In this document: positions 52,188 through 61,105 of the stretch, in pieces
How positions within the stretch are numbered: the first letter of the stretch is position 1
How the letters are laid out: each line of letters opens with the position of its first letter
Notes under the pieces: generated by a model
What the model was told of the DNA's origin: nothing
Seen by the model: the letters and a program-made list of their open reading frames with translations, nothing else
Databases searched by the model: none
Program-made: the position numbers and the translations under genes
Assembly (NCBI GenBank): GCA_029555205.1
Contig: JAKPTB010000003.1
Location: forward strand, 48,996 to 112,995
From: Bacillota bacterium
Lineage (GTDB): Bacteria; Bacillota; Desulfotomaculia; Desulfotomaculales; Pelotomaculaceae
Length of the DNA: 64,000 nt
Direction of reading: 5' to 3'

Positions 52188-52464
52188 AACCCCTCCTGAA
52201 TGCGAAATTATTGTTGTTATTAAGGAATTCACTTACTTCACTTCGACACAGTACTTTTTTTCCCTTTTTTTATCCGAAAATAAAAAGCCCGGAGAGGAAA
52301 AACCCTTCCAGACTGTATTATTCTTCCCGAATAATTTTTAATACACCGGGAAAACACGCCGGCGTGCAAAAAAACCGGGAATCAGGCAACTGGCCTGTTA
52401 GATCACAGATTGTTACAATTAAAGAGGTTTAAGACGCAGGAAGAGCGGGAGTTAAACACCTACC

Positions 52465-52500
52465 TTGTAGTAACTCCAATTCCTTGCAGTAACTCCAATT
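52465..52500. repeat. 17-bp direct tandem repeat at the end of aroA
   Basis: TTGTAGTAACTCCAATT (52465-52481) and TTGCAGTAACTCCAATT (52484-52500), period 19. The second copy ends at the aroA stop. The rest of the 310-base gap to cmk (52188-52464) holds a 10-bp palindrome ACGCCGGCGT but no gene. Confidence 0.6.
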
Positions 52501-53794
52501 AGTCTTCTGCCCGGATCTCTTTTAAAACACTGGAAAAACCAGGAAATGAGACATCCATACACTCCGCACCAAGCACCGTGGTTTCCCCTTCAGCCAGCAG
52601 TCCGGCTACCGCTGCTGCCAGGGCAATACGGTGGTCGCCGTGGCTCCTGCAGGCGCAACCCTTGAGGGGTTGCCCGCCCTTCATCAGAAATCCGTCGGGT
52701 AATTCTTCCACGGCGGCCCCGAAGGACGCAAGCATTCCGATCACCGTAGAGATCCGGTTGCTCTCCTTGACTTTCAACTCTGCCGCGTCCCGGATCTCGG
52801 TTCTGCCCCCGGCCAGGGCGGCGGCTACAGCCAAAGCGGGAATTTCATCAATTAAACGGGGAATTATCTCCCCACCCACCGCTATACCGGTAAGCCTCCC
52901 CGTACAGCGGACCCTGATCTCTGCCACCGGTTCGCCACCCTCTTCACGGGGATTCAGCAATTCAACGCCGGCACCCATAGCAGTGAGCGCATCGATGATG
53001 CCGCTTCTTGTGGGGTTGATTCCCACCCTTTGCAGGATGAGATCCGAGCCCGGCAGGGCGGCTGCCGCCACCATGAGAAAGGCCGCCGAAGAAATGTCTC
53101 CCGGAACGGCAATCTTTCTCCCTTGAAGGCGCGGTCTGCCCGCAACCCGGACCGTAGTACCGGATACATCCACCTCTGCCCCGAAATGCCGGAGCATACG
53201 CTCCGTATGGTCCCTGGAAGGGCAGGGCTCGGTTACGCCGGTAACCCCGCCGGCAAAGAGCCCTGCCAGCAGAACAGCCGACTTGACCTGGGCGCTGGCC
53301 ACCGGTGAGTTATAATGAATGGATTTTAAATTACCACCCCGCACGGCCAGGGGAGCCAGGTTCCCGCCCTGCCTGCCTTCAATCCTTGCTCCCATCCGGA
53401 CCAGGGGGGCAACGACCCTGGCCATAGGGCGGCGCCGCAAGGAAGCGTCACCGGTGAGCACGCTGAAGAACGGCTGACCGGCCAAAATCCCCAGGGAAAG
53501 ACGCATGGTTGTGCCCGAATTGCCCGCATCCAGAACGTCCTCCGGCTCCCGCAGGCCTTCCAGGCCACAACCCTGTACCCTGAGGGAGTCCTGCCCGGAC
53601 CAGGAGATCCCGGCGCCCAGTTTTCGAAAGCAGTTCACAGTGGCCAGACAGTCCTCTCCCGGAAGAAAGTTTTCAATTAAGGTAGTTCCCTCCGCAAGGG
53701 CGCCCAGCATTACCGCCCGGTGGGAGATGGATTTGTCTCCGGGAACGGACACCATCCCCCGCAGGGAACGGGCCGGTTTAATAACCAGGTTCAA
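52499..53794 (-). CDS. aroA: 3-phosphoshikimate 1-carboxyvinyltransferase (EPSP synthase)
   Basis: Sixth step of the shikimate pathway. 431 residues: P-G-D-K-S-I-S-H-R near 18-26, L-D-A-G-N-S-G-T-T-M-R near 90-100 (PEP site), R-P-M near 122, and D-H-R-I-A-L-A near 390. TTG start with AGGTGA. 300 bases separate it from tyrA; that gap holds an inverted repeat TTTATAC-CCT-GTATAAA at 53958-53974 and no clear gene. Confidence 0.96.
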   Translation of the reverse strand: MNLVIKPARSLRGMVSVPGDKSISHRAVMLGALAEGTTLIENFLPGEDCLATVNCFRKLGAGISWSGQDSLRVQGCGLEGLREPEDVLDAGNSGTTMRLSLGILAGQPFFSVLTGDASLRRRPMARVVAPLVRMGARIEGRQGGNLAPLAVRGGNLKSIHYNSPVASAQVKSAVLLAGLFAGGVTGVTEPCPSRDHTERMLRHFGAEVDVSGTTVRVAGRPRLQGRKIAVPGDISSAAFLMVAAAALPGSDLILQRVGINPTRSGIIDALTAMGAGVELLNPREEGGEPVAEIRVRCTGRLTGIAVGGEIIPRLIDEIPALAVAAALAGGRTEIRDAAELKVKESNRISTVIGMLASFGAAVEELPDGFLMKGGQPLKGCACRSHGDHRIALAAAVAGLLAEGETTVLGAECMDVSFPGFSSVLKEIRAED

Positions 53795-54095
53795 ATTAAG
53801 ATCACCTGCTTCACCAGTGATTTATTGGATAATATTAGATGAGTGAAGGCACAGAAACACATTTAACTAATACCAGTAGAAATATGCCTTGTTTTATACC
53901 ATGTATATACAAGCCTTTTCCAAGAAGCCGTATGTCTAGGGCAGGTCAAACATAGTTTTTATACCCTGTATAAACCCTGAAAACTGGCCAGGAGCTCTTT
54001 TACCGTCATGCCTAAAGCGTTTATTACCTGTATTTACCCTGTAAACTCCGGACCAGGAAGAAAGAGGAGCAAGGCAGACTGGAAGCAACAAACCC

Positions 54096-55199
54096 TTATC
54101 TTTTATGAACCGTGTAACCCTGCTCCCGCAGCACCCGGATCGCTTTCTCCTGCTCCTCCTGGGTTGCCAGACCGACCCGGATGGTACCACCTTCACCCTC
54201 ACGGACCCTGAGGATCTCGATATCGCTGATATTAATCCCTGCTTCCAGCAGGTGCCGGGTAAAACCATTTATGGCGCCGGGCCTGTCAGGCACAGTGAGC
54301 ACAAGCTCATGGAGAACGGGAAGGTAACCCCTGGTTTTAGCCGGAATTCCCGAGCGCACCTGCCTGGCGCAAGCCAGCCACTCTTGAATTTCCTTTCCGT
54401 CCCCGGCCAGAAGCAAATCTTCGAATAAAACCAGTTCCTCCTGGAAATACCGGAGCATCTTCAGCACCTGCCGGCGGTTGGAGATAAAAATATCCCGCCA
54501 CATGGAGGGACTGCCGGAAGCAATTCTGGTGGTATCCCGGAAGCCCCCCGCGGCCAGGGGCAGGGCACTTTCACTGCCGGGCGCCCGGGCCACCGTGTTG
54601 ACCAGCGCCGCCGCAACTAAATGGGGAAGGTGGCTGACCGCTGAAACAGCCAGATCATGCTCCTCCGGATTCATTTCCAGAACCCGCGCCCCAACCCCGC
54701 CGGCCAGCTTCCTGACAGATTCAAGGGCAGCGGGAGGGGTCCGGGGAGTGGGTGTAATAATGTAAAAGGCATTTTCGAATAAATAGGGATCGGCGCCCCG
54801 GACACCAGTGATCTCCGATCCCGACATGGGATGGCCTCCCACAAAGCTGATCCCGGACCTGACTGCCCTTTCCGCTTCCCGGACCACCTCACCCTTGGTA
54901 CTCCCAACATCGGTCACCACAGTCCCCTCTGAAAGATGAGGCAGTATTTCCAGGAGCACCGGGACAGTGGCGCTCACCGGGGTGGCGATGATCACCAGGT
55001 CCGCCCCGGCCACGGCCCCGGCCGGGGGAACAGCAAAACGGTGAATCGCTCCCAGCTCCAGGGACAGGCGCAAATTTTCCGGATCCGAACCCGTTCCCAC
55101 CACTTCCCGGGCCAGCCCGCGCCGGCAGAGAGCCATACCCAGGGAACCGCCAATCAGGCCGACACCCACGATGACCACCCGGTTAAACTCCGGTTTCAA
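54096..55199 (-). CDS. tyrA: Prephenate dehydrogenase with C-terminal ACT domain
   Basis: Converts prephenate to 4-hydroxyphenylpyruvate for tyrosine. 367 residues: [13 protein letters not shown] near 9-21, D-V-G-S-T-K-G near 96, G-G-H-P-M-S-G-S-E near 120-128, catalytic-region S-H-L-P-H near 190, and an ACT domain near 290-360 ([11 protein letters not shown]) for feedback. TTG start overlaps the aroF stop (TTGA). Confidence 0.95.
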   Translation of the reverse strand: MKPEFNRVVIVGVGLIGGSLGMALCRRGLAREVVGTGSDPENLRLSLELGAIHRFAVPPAGAVAGADLVIIATPVSATVPVLLEILPHLSEGTVVTDVGSTKGEVVREAERAVRSGISFVGGHPMSGSEITGVRGADPYLFENAFYIITPTPRTPPAALESVRKLAGGVGARVLEMNPEEHDLAVSAVSHLPHLVAAALVNTVARAPGSESALPLAAGGFRDTTRIASGSPSMWRDIFISNRRQVLKMLRYFQEELVLFEDLLLAGDGKEIQEWLACARQVRSGIPAKTRGYLPVLHELVLTVPDRPGAINGFTRHLLEAGINISDIEILRVREGEGGTIRVGLATQEEQEKAIRVLREQGYTVHKR

Positions 55200-56212
55200 G
55201 GCATTTTCCTCCCCATTACACCGGCGAACCTGCGCAGGTCTTTCATCATGGCCTCAAAATTAGCGGGTGTAAGGGACTGGGAGCCGTCGCAGAGGGCTTC
55301 CGCCGGTTTTGGATGCATCTCCACCATCACTCCATCGGCGCCCGCTGCCAGGGCTGCCCTGGCCATGGCCGGAACATAACGCCACTTGCCGATGGCATGG
55401 CTGGGGTCGACTATAACCGGCAGGTGGGAGAGATCCTTCACCACCGGCACGGCAGTCAGGTCCAGCGTATTCCGGGTATAGCTTTCAAAGCTGCGGATAC
55501 CCCGCTCACACAGGATCACATTATAATTGCCCCCCGACATGATGTACTCAGCCGCCATAAGCCATTCTTCGATGGTAGCCGAAGGCCCCCTCTTCAAAAG
55601 CACCGGCTTATCTACCCTGGCCACTTCCCTGAGAAGCAAAAAGTTCTGCATATTACGGGCGCCAATCTGGAGAATGTCCGCATATTCCGCAACCAGGTGC
55701 AGGGTCCTGGCATCCATAACTTCGGTTACAATTAACAGGCCGGTTTCCTCCCGGGCCTCTGCCAGGAGTTTCAAACCTTCCTCCTCCAGTCCCTGAAAGG
55801 AATAGGGTGAGGTCCTGGGCTTGAAAGCCCCGCCCCGCAGCATGGTGGCTCCGGCATCCCGGACAATCCGGGCTGACTGCAGAAGCTGTTCCCTGCTTTC
55901 CACCGCGCAGGGCCCGGCAATAACGTGAATGGTGTCCCCCCCTATTTCCAGGCCACCGGCCCGGATGATAGTGTCCTCTGCCTGAAAGGTCCTGCTGGCA
56001 AGTTTATATGGCTGGAGGATGGGGACGACCTTTTCCACAGACTGCATGGCTTCCAGGCCTGAGCCGGCCAGGCGTGTCCGATCCCCTATGGCCCCAATGA
56101 TCGTCCGTTCAACCCCCCTGGACAGGTGAATCTGAAAGCCTTCCCGCTCCAGCCAGGCCGATACCGCTTTTATTTCTTCTTCCGTGGCGCAGTGACTCAT
56201 GACCACGATCAT
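55196..56212 (-). CDS. aroF: DAHP synthase, AroF/beta type with N-terminal FLR domain
   Basis: First step of aromatic amino acid synthesis (PEP + erythrose-4-P). 338 residues from ATG 56212 after GGAGGG; longer frame to 56317 runs into the leader. Regulatory ferredoxin-like N terminus ([14 protein letters not shown]), then I-A-G-P-C-A-V-E-S near 110, [12 protein letters not shown] near 135, and D-P-S-H-A-I-G near 270. First gene of an aroF-tyrA(-aroA) run. Confidence 0.95.
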   Translation of the reverse strand: MIVVMSHCATEEEIKAVSAWLEREGFQIHLSRGVERTIIGAIGDRTRLAGSGLEAMQSVEKVVPILQPYKLASRTFQAEDTIIRAGGLEIGGDTIHVIAGPCAVESREQLLQSARIVRDAGATMLRGGAFKPRTSPYSFQGLEEEGLKLLAEAREETGLLIVTEVMDARTLHLVAEYADILQIGARNMQNFLLLREVARVDKPVLLKRGPSATIEEWLMAAEYIMSGGNYNVILCERGIRSFESYTRNTLDLTAVPVVKDLSHLPVIVDPSHAIGKWRYVPAMARAALAAGADGVMVEMHPKPAEALCDGSQSLTPANFEAMMKDLRRFAGVMGRKMP

Positions 56213-56323
56213 CTTTTTCCCTCCATGTCTTTCCGTAGTACTTACAATATGTTTTCCGTAAAGCCGGAGAACAAACCAGGCGGTGATGGTAAGCTCATCA
56301 AAAGCGCCCGGAACCACAGAAAA

Positions 56324-56350
56324 ATTAAAAAAACACCCCGGGAGGTGTGT
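56324..56350 (-). terminator. Terminator-like hairpin in the aroF leader
   Basis: Minus strand ACACC...GGTGT followed by TTTTTTT, about 110 bases before the aroF ATG. Just upstream a tiny frame ATG-CGC-TTA-TGG-TCT-GGT-TAA (M-R-L-W-S-G) ends at the hairpin. This could be an attenuator. The rest of 56351-56645 has several small hairpins (e.g. CCCGG...CCGGG near 56450) and no clear gene; I do not see a convincing T-box sequence. Confidence 0.5.
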
Positions 56351-56645
56351 TTAACCAGACCATAAGCGCATCCCTTATCGCCTCCCCTTCCGTTCTACCG
56401 TTCTGCCCTTGTCCGTAAACCTGGAATTCGCGCCCGGTTTCTTTACCGGGCCGGTTAAACCGTCCTGCCGTCAAACCTGCCAATCTACCGTACAGACAAA
56501 GCCTAAGCAAGTACAGGGTTCCGGACCGTACTCAATTCCCTACTCCGGCTGCCCCGCTTGCTGTTGACAGCTCCCCCAGGGGAATGTCCCTCCAAATCTT
56601 ATTAATATTAGCACACAGTCAAAAATATGGCAATGGTATAAACGC

Positions 56646-56671
56646 AAAAAGAGTGTAAAGTGACTTTACAC
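56646..56671 (-). terminator. Terminator of hutP-like gene
   Basis: GTGTAAAG-TGA-CTTTACAC perfect 8-bp stem; on the minus strand TCTTTTTG follows. Confidence 0.85.
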
Positions 56672-56780
56672 CCTTATTATTAAATTGGACTTTCTTGAAA
56701 AATTTCACTTGCCGAATCTTGCTTACCCGTTTTTATGATTATTATGTTTTATGATTATGATGGTTAATAGGTTTAGCGCC

Positions 56781-57200
56781 TTAGGAATGTACAGCCCTGT
56801 GTCCTAGCCCCAGAGCAACTTCGTCCAGGTGTAAAAGTCCCACCCCGAAATAAATGGCCACGCTGATGTGATCTTCCTTTCTGGCAATGCCGATTTTCCC
56901 TCCCACATTGAAACCGATGGCTTTCGGCATAATCTGAGAAAGAGCTTCCCTGGTGGCCCCGGCCACGGCACCTTCATCGGCATGTACCTCTTTAATCACG
57001 CCTTCCCTCTTGGAGGCTACCACAGCCCGCTCAATAATTTTATTTACAGAGGAAATAAAATCACCGCCATAATCAACAGCCGCCGTTTTAATCCCTTCTT
57101 TTAAAAACCGCTGTTTTAATTCCCGCTCCTCTTCCCTGCTTTCAGTCAAGGCCATTTCAATTGCTATGCGGGAGACTCTCCGGCTTCCGTAATGGGCCAA
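56781..57200 (-). CDS. HutP-like RNA-binding regulator
   Basis: 139 residues of the HutP family, whose B. subtilis member binds hut mRNA with histidine and Mg2+ to prevent termination. Family marks: R-I-A-I-E-M-A-L near 12, K-T-A-A-V-D-Y-G-G-D-F near 38, and I-G-I-A-R-K-E-D-H-I-S-V-A-I-Y-F-G-V-G-L-L-H-L-D-E (given as key pattern) near 103-128 with the metal/histidine histidines. TTG start after GAGGTGA. No hut genes nearby, so the target must differ. Confidence 0.88.
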   Translation of the reverse strand: MAHYGSRRVSRIAIEMALTESREEERELKQRFLKEGIKTAAVDYGGDFISSVNKIIERAVVASKREGVIKEVHADEGAVAGATREALSQIMPKAIGFNVGGKIGIARKEDHISVAIYFGVGLLHLDEVALGLGHRAVHS

Positions 57201-57439
57201 CGTACGATCACCTCGCCCAAATTAGATCTACTCCAGGGAATACAAACATAGATTAATACTAATAATCCTGTTCATACTCCTGGTAAGATTATACTGGCGG
57301 ACAGGGAAAAAAGCAACTTTTCCTAATTTTTAACCTTCTTGAATCAATACACCTGAATATAGCCGTTGTTATTTTCTTTTATCAATAAAACATTGGATTT
57401 ACCCAATACATCATTTGAATGTACCCGAATGTACCCGCC

Positions 57440-57919
57440 TCAATCCCGGCGTTCTGACAAATGCACCCGTCCAAGGGAGTATATGCTTCCCTCAACCCGG
57501 ATTTTCGTATCTGCCGCCGGCGTCACCACTTCATCGGAAACATTAAAAATTTCAATCTCCAGAGGACGTCTATAGCGGGTGCCGTCCACCTCCAGGATAT
57601 CTCCTTCCCGGACATAGACAGTCACATAACGGTCCCGGAATTCACCCCGCACTTCACCATTAACCAGGACCCTGGCCAGGGGAAGGGACGAGAAGTTTTT
57701 TAACTGGAAGGTAATTACGGAATCCTGTGAGAGCCCGGTGGTATCCCTCAAAACAGACCGGGGTGCCTCCAGGGAAGCAACCGGCGCCGCTGCCTGCTCC
57801 GTAAAGTCACCGTAGATGATCAACTGGGCAAGTACAACCCCAGCCGCAATTACAACTATCAGTCCGATTAAACCCTTTTCCAGAGTCTGGCCCGGGGAGC
57901 TGCGAAATGGAGCTTTCAA
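57440..57919 (-). CDS. Membrane-anchored hypothetical protein
   Basis: About 159 residues from TTG 57919 (GGGGGAAG five bases upstream; ATG 57934 has no site). One N-terminal membrane helix (G-L-I-G-L-I-V-V-I-A-A-G-V-V-L-A), then an external beta-rich domain of about 120 residues (F-Q-L-K-N-F-S-S-L-P-L-A-R-V-L-V-N-G-E-V; Y-V-T-V-Y-V-R-E-G-D). Not recognised; the pattern suggests a small beta-sandwich. Upstream partner gene at 58036. Confidence 0.7.
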   Translation of the reverse strand: MKAPFRSSPGQTLEKGLIGLIVVIAAGVVLAQLIIYGDFTEQAAAPVASLEAPRSVLRDTTGLSQDSVITFQLKNFSSLPLARVLVNGEVRGEFRDRYVTVYVREGDILEVDGTRYRRPLEIEIFNVSDEVVTPAADTKIRVEGSIYSLGRVHLSERRD

Positions 57920-58035
57920 GGAATCTTCCCCCATATATAAAATGATTTGCCTTTATCCATTTTATGTGAATTCCCGGCAAAACATTCTCCAAGCAGGGGT
58001 TAATAGAATTCCTTTCTGGGAATATAAAACAGTAC

Positions 58036-58503
58036 CTATCTCAGGTTATATTTCCTTTCCAGCCTGGACCTGTATTCCTTTGTTTCCTCGTATACTTTAA
58101 AGAGCAGGCGCTCAATTTCATAATGATTCAAAGTGACGTAGGCCGGATCCAGGATTTCAACTTTCCGGAAATCCTCCCTGGTAATAAAGCGGATAATATT
58201 TTCCAGGCTGTCCGCCTGGATTGTCAGTACCAGGGGAGCATAAGCGGTAGTTGTGCCGGTTAAATCGTCGGAGACCGTATAAACCTCCGTAGTTAAATCA
58301 ATATCCATGATCTGCACACCATGCAAGGGAACATTCTTAAAGATCGCAACCTGCTGTTCCCTCGCCTCTTCTGCTGCTTTATCCGAAGGCTTGCCTCCAA
58401 ACAACAGGCGGCCCGGCTTGCCGTCCCCCTTAAAATCAAGGCGCACCTTTGCAAGGATGCCGTTCCTGTCATTACGCCTGTCATCGTCTTGAAGTATTGA
58501 CAA
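58036..58503 (-). CDS. Hypothetical cytosolic protein
   Basis: 155 residues, TTG start five bases after GGGGGG. No membrane helix or Cys. Basic start (D-D-R-R-N-D-R-N-G), a beta-rich centre (V-P-L-H-G-V-Q-I-M-D-I-D-L-T-T-E-V-Y) and a helical end (V-Y-E-E-T-K-E-Y-R-S-R-L-E). Not recognised. It precedes the membrane-anchored protein by about 115 bases. The gap 58504-58786 holds no clear feature. Confidence 0.7.
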   Translation of the reverse strand: MSILQDDDRRNDRNGILAKVRLDFKGDGKPGRLLFGGKPSDKAAEEAREQQVAIFKNVPLHGVQIMDIDLTTEVYTVSDDLTGTTTAYAPLVLTIQADSLENIIRFITREDFRKVEILDPAYVTLNHYEIERLLFKVYEETKEYRSRLERKYNLR

Positions 58504-58786
58504 GAGAACCCCCCACTCTCAGGTATCCATATCCACAGATAAAACAAAAAACAGCACAGGTTTTTAGTACGGTTTATAATTCTCCCCCGCATAGTTAAAG
58601 TCCTGCTTGCCCCTGCCAAACTATGTCACTATAACCACTAACAGGACATTATCTCCCCAATCATTCAAAACTTCATCTGTCCCACAAAAAAGTGCAACTT
58701 TATTTGTTCCAACTTAATACTAATACCACCCTGAAAAAATCGATATTTTCAAACTCTGCCGGGGCCGCGTCAGCGGTATGGGATGT

Positions 58787-59509
58787 CTAATTGTGTTTTA
58801 GCCCTGCTTTTAAACACTTCACTTCTTCCCCGGTAAGGTGGCGATACTGGCCGGGCCGCATATTTTCAATACTGAGATTACCGAACCTGGTGCGCTTAAG
58901 TCTCAGTACCGGGTGGCCGATGTATTCGCACATCCGCCTGACCTGCCGCTTGCGCCCTTCATGAATGGTGATTTCCAGCAGCGCATTGCCTTCCCTGCTT
59001 TCCAGCAACCTGACCCTGGCGGGAGCAGTCAGACCGTCCTCCAGCACCAACCCTTTGGCCATCTGTTCTAATTTGGCCGTCTCGGGCACACCTGTAACCC
59101 GGGCCAGGTACGTTTTGGGTACCCGGTGCCGGGGGTGGGTTAAAGCAAAAGTCAGATCGCCGTCATTGGTCAGCAAAAGCAAGCCCTCGCTGTCATAGTC
59201 CAGCCTTCCCACAGGGTAGACCCGCTCTGGAACACCCCGTAAAAGGTCCGTAACCTTCTTCCTGCCTTTTTCATCGCTTAAAGTTGTGATATAGCCCCGG
59301 GGCTTGTACATCAAGATGTAGCGTTTGCGCGAATTAAGGATGAGGGGTTCACCGGCTACAACAATTTTATCCCTGTACGGGTCCACCTTTGTGCCGAGTT
59401 CGGTAACAACCTTCCCGTTGACTTTGACGATTCCCGAAGAGATCATCTCCTCGCAGCGCCGCCTGGAAGCAATTCCAGCCCGGGCCATAACTTTTTGCAG
59501 GCGCTCCAT
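58787..59509 (-). CDS. rluB: RsuA/RluB-family rRNA pseudouridine synthase
   Basis: 240 residues from ATG 59509 after AAGGTGGA. N-terminal S4 domain (R-L-Q-K-V-M-A-R-A-G-I-A-S-R-R-R-C-E near 2-19), catalytic Asp in G-R-L-D-Y-D-S-E-G-L-L near 100-110, and G-R-K-R-Q-V-R-R-M near 188. Modifies 23S (RluB) or 16S rRNA; RluB is the usual assignment in this gene order. The 290 bases before it contain nothing I can support. Confidence 0.93.
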   Translation of the reverse strand: MERLQKVMARAGIASRRRCEEMISSGIVKVNGKVVTELGTKVDPYRDKIVVAGEPLILNSRKRYILMYKPRGYITTLSDEKGRKKVTDLLRGVPERVYPVGRLDYDSEGLLLLTNDGDLTFALTHPRHRVPKTYLARVTGVPETAKLEQMAKGLVLEDGLTAPARVRLLESREGNALLEITIHEGRKRQVRRMCEYIGHPVLRLKRTRFGNLSIENMRPGQYRHLTGEEVKCLKAGLKHN

Positions 59510-59809
59510 GAAATCCACCTTCCGGTTATATCCTTTTGTTATCTATTAAAGATATAATGAGATCATATTGAAATTATTTTATTAGAAGATCTCCAATGAT
59601 TTCGCGACAGTGTTTTTGCCCTGCCTAAAGGGATTTATAAAAAATTTAACCTGATCAAGCTTTAATTGTCAATTATAACCCTTCAAATAATGCCCCCCTA
59701 AAAGACTTAAACCGTCACTTCCACGACCGGATTCAGCAACGGCGACTCATCTCTTTTATTTTTCTCATTTTATTTTTCTCATCTCTATTATTTTTATTGA
59801 AGAACGGGT

Positions 59810-60352
59810 TTAACCATCCAAACCAAAAATAACTCTGACGATGAAAACAGAGGCTATCAGCGTCGACAGGTCGGCGGTCAGCCCCAGGATAACGGAGTAG
59901 CGGTATTTTTTAATTCCCACAGAACCGAAATATAAAGTGAGGACGTAAAATGTCGTATCGCAGCTTCCCTGCATCGTTGAGACAAGCCGTCCTAAAAAGC
60001 TGTCCGGACCGTAAGTTTTAATAATATCCGAAGCAATCCCAAGGGCCGCACCGCCGGAGAGCGGGCGCATAACGGCGTGGGGCAAAACCTCAGCCGGCAG
60101 CCCTACAAAATCCAACACGGGGGACAACACCGCAACCAGTACTTCCATAGCGCCGGAGGCCCGGAAAATGCTTATGGCTACAAGCATTGCCACCAGGTAG
60201 GGAATGGTTTTGACCGCCGTTGCAAAACCCGCCTCAGCCCCGTCAACAAAGGTTTCATAGACTTTAACCCCGCGCAGCATGGCAACAAGCGGCACCACCA
60301 GCAGGATCAGGGGGATAGCCCAGCGGGATAGTTCAGCGATAACTTCAAACAT
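59810..60352 (-). CDS. spmB: Spore maturation protein B
   Basis: About 180 residues from ATG 60352 (AAGGTGGGTAAGGGG), 4 bases after spmA. Nucleoside-recognition-like membrane domain with several helices (W-A-I-P-L-I-L-L-V-V-P-L-V-A; P-Y-L-V-A-M-L-V-A-I-S) and the family motif R-P-L-S-G-G-A-A-L-G near 94. Needed with SpmA for spore core dehydration in known sporulators. Confidence 0.93.
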   Translation of the reverse strand: MFEVIAELSRWAIPLILLVVPLVAMLRGVKVYETFVDGAEAGFATAVKTIPYLVAMLVAISIFRASGAMEVLVAVLSPVLDFVGLPAEVLPHAVMRPLSGGAALGIASDIIKTYGPDSFLGRLVSTMQGSCDTTFYVLTLYFGSVGIKKYRYSVILGLTADLSTLIASVFIVRVIFGLDG

Positions 60353-60356
60353 CCCC

Positions 60357-60947
60357 TTACCCACCTTTCCTGGAATAGATCTGGCGCAGGATCCGGTCCA
60401 CAACAATAGCTACGGTCATACTGAAAGCTGTGGCCATGATTGTCGGCCCCACTATATCTGTAGGGTCCGTTGAGCCGTAGAGCAGGCGGATGCCGATAAT
60501 CGTAGTCGGGATCAAAGTCACACAGGAAGTGTTGAGAGCCAGGAAAGTGCACATAGCGTCTGAAGCGGAGTCCCTGCCCCGGTTGAGCGTCTGAAGCTCC
60601 CGCATGGCGATGAGGCCCATTGGTGTCGCGGCATTTCCCAGGCCCAGGATGTTGGCGCTCAAATTCATCACCATGGCCCCCATAGCCGGGTGGTCTCTGG
60701 GCACACTGGGGAAAAGAAAGCGCATTACCGGACGCACCAGCCAGGCCAGAGCCCGCACCAACCCCGCCTCTTCGGCCAGCTTCATGATCCCCAGCCAGAA
60801 GGAAATAATTGCAATCAGGCTTATGGATATTTTAACTGCATCGTTTGCTCCATCCAGGGCTGCCTTGGTCACCACATCTATATTGCCCTTCGCGCCGGCC
60901 ACGAGAATCCCAAAGACAATCATAACCAACCAGACGAAATTAACCAT
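60357..60947 (-). CDS. spmA: Spore maturation protein A
   Basis: About 196 residues from ATG 60947 (GGGGGA site; ATG 60953 is too close). Membrane protein with M-N-L-S-A-N-I-L-G-L-G-N-A-A-T-P-M-G near 98-115, the family signature, and F-L-A-L-N-T-S-C-V-T-L-I-P near 138. Pairs with spmB. Located between rluB and an FAD oxidoreductase. Confidence 0.94.
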   Translation of the reverse strand: MVNFVWLVMIVFGILVAGAKGNIDVVTKAALDGANDAVKISISLIAIISFWLGIMKLAEEAGLVRALAWLVRPVMRFLFPSVPRDHPAMGAMVMNLSANILGLGNAATPMGLIAMRELQTLNRGRDSASDAMCTFLALNTSCVTLIPTTIIGIRLLYGSTDPTDIVGPTIMATAFSMTVAIVVDRILRQIYSRKGG

Positions 60948-61105
60948 GCCCATTCCCCCGCAATAAAGCTTGTCTTATGCTACTTTATGAAAAAGCGCGG
61001 ACAAATAGTACAAATACTGGTAATGGAAAGGACACCCCAGCAGGCATCTACTTCTTAATCGAGGAGCAGCCCGGCGCGATATCTGTAAAATTTGTTTTAA
61101 TCTTC

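Noticed and set aside
52187..52498. CRISPR-like repeat at the aroA end
   Set aside because: Only two 17-bp copies with a 2-base gap; a local tandem duplication, not an array.
53936..54268. 110-codon minus-strand frame between aroA and tyrA
   Set aside because: Half of it overlaps the end of tyrA in another frame, the rest is low-similarity; arginine/serine-rich shadow type.
56213..56317. N-terminal extension of aroF to 56317
   Set aside because: The extra 35 codons fall in the leader, and GGAGGG sits correctly before ATG 56212.
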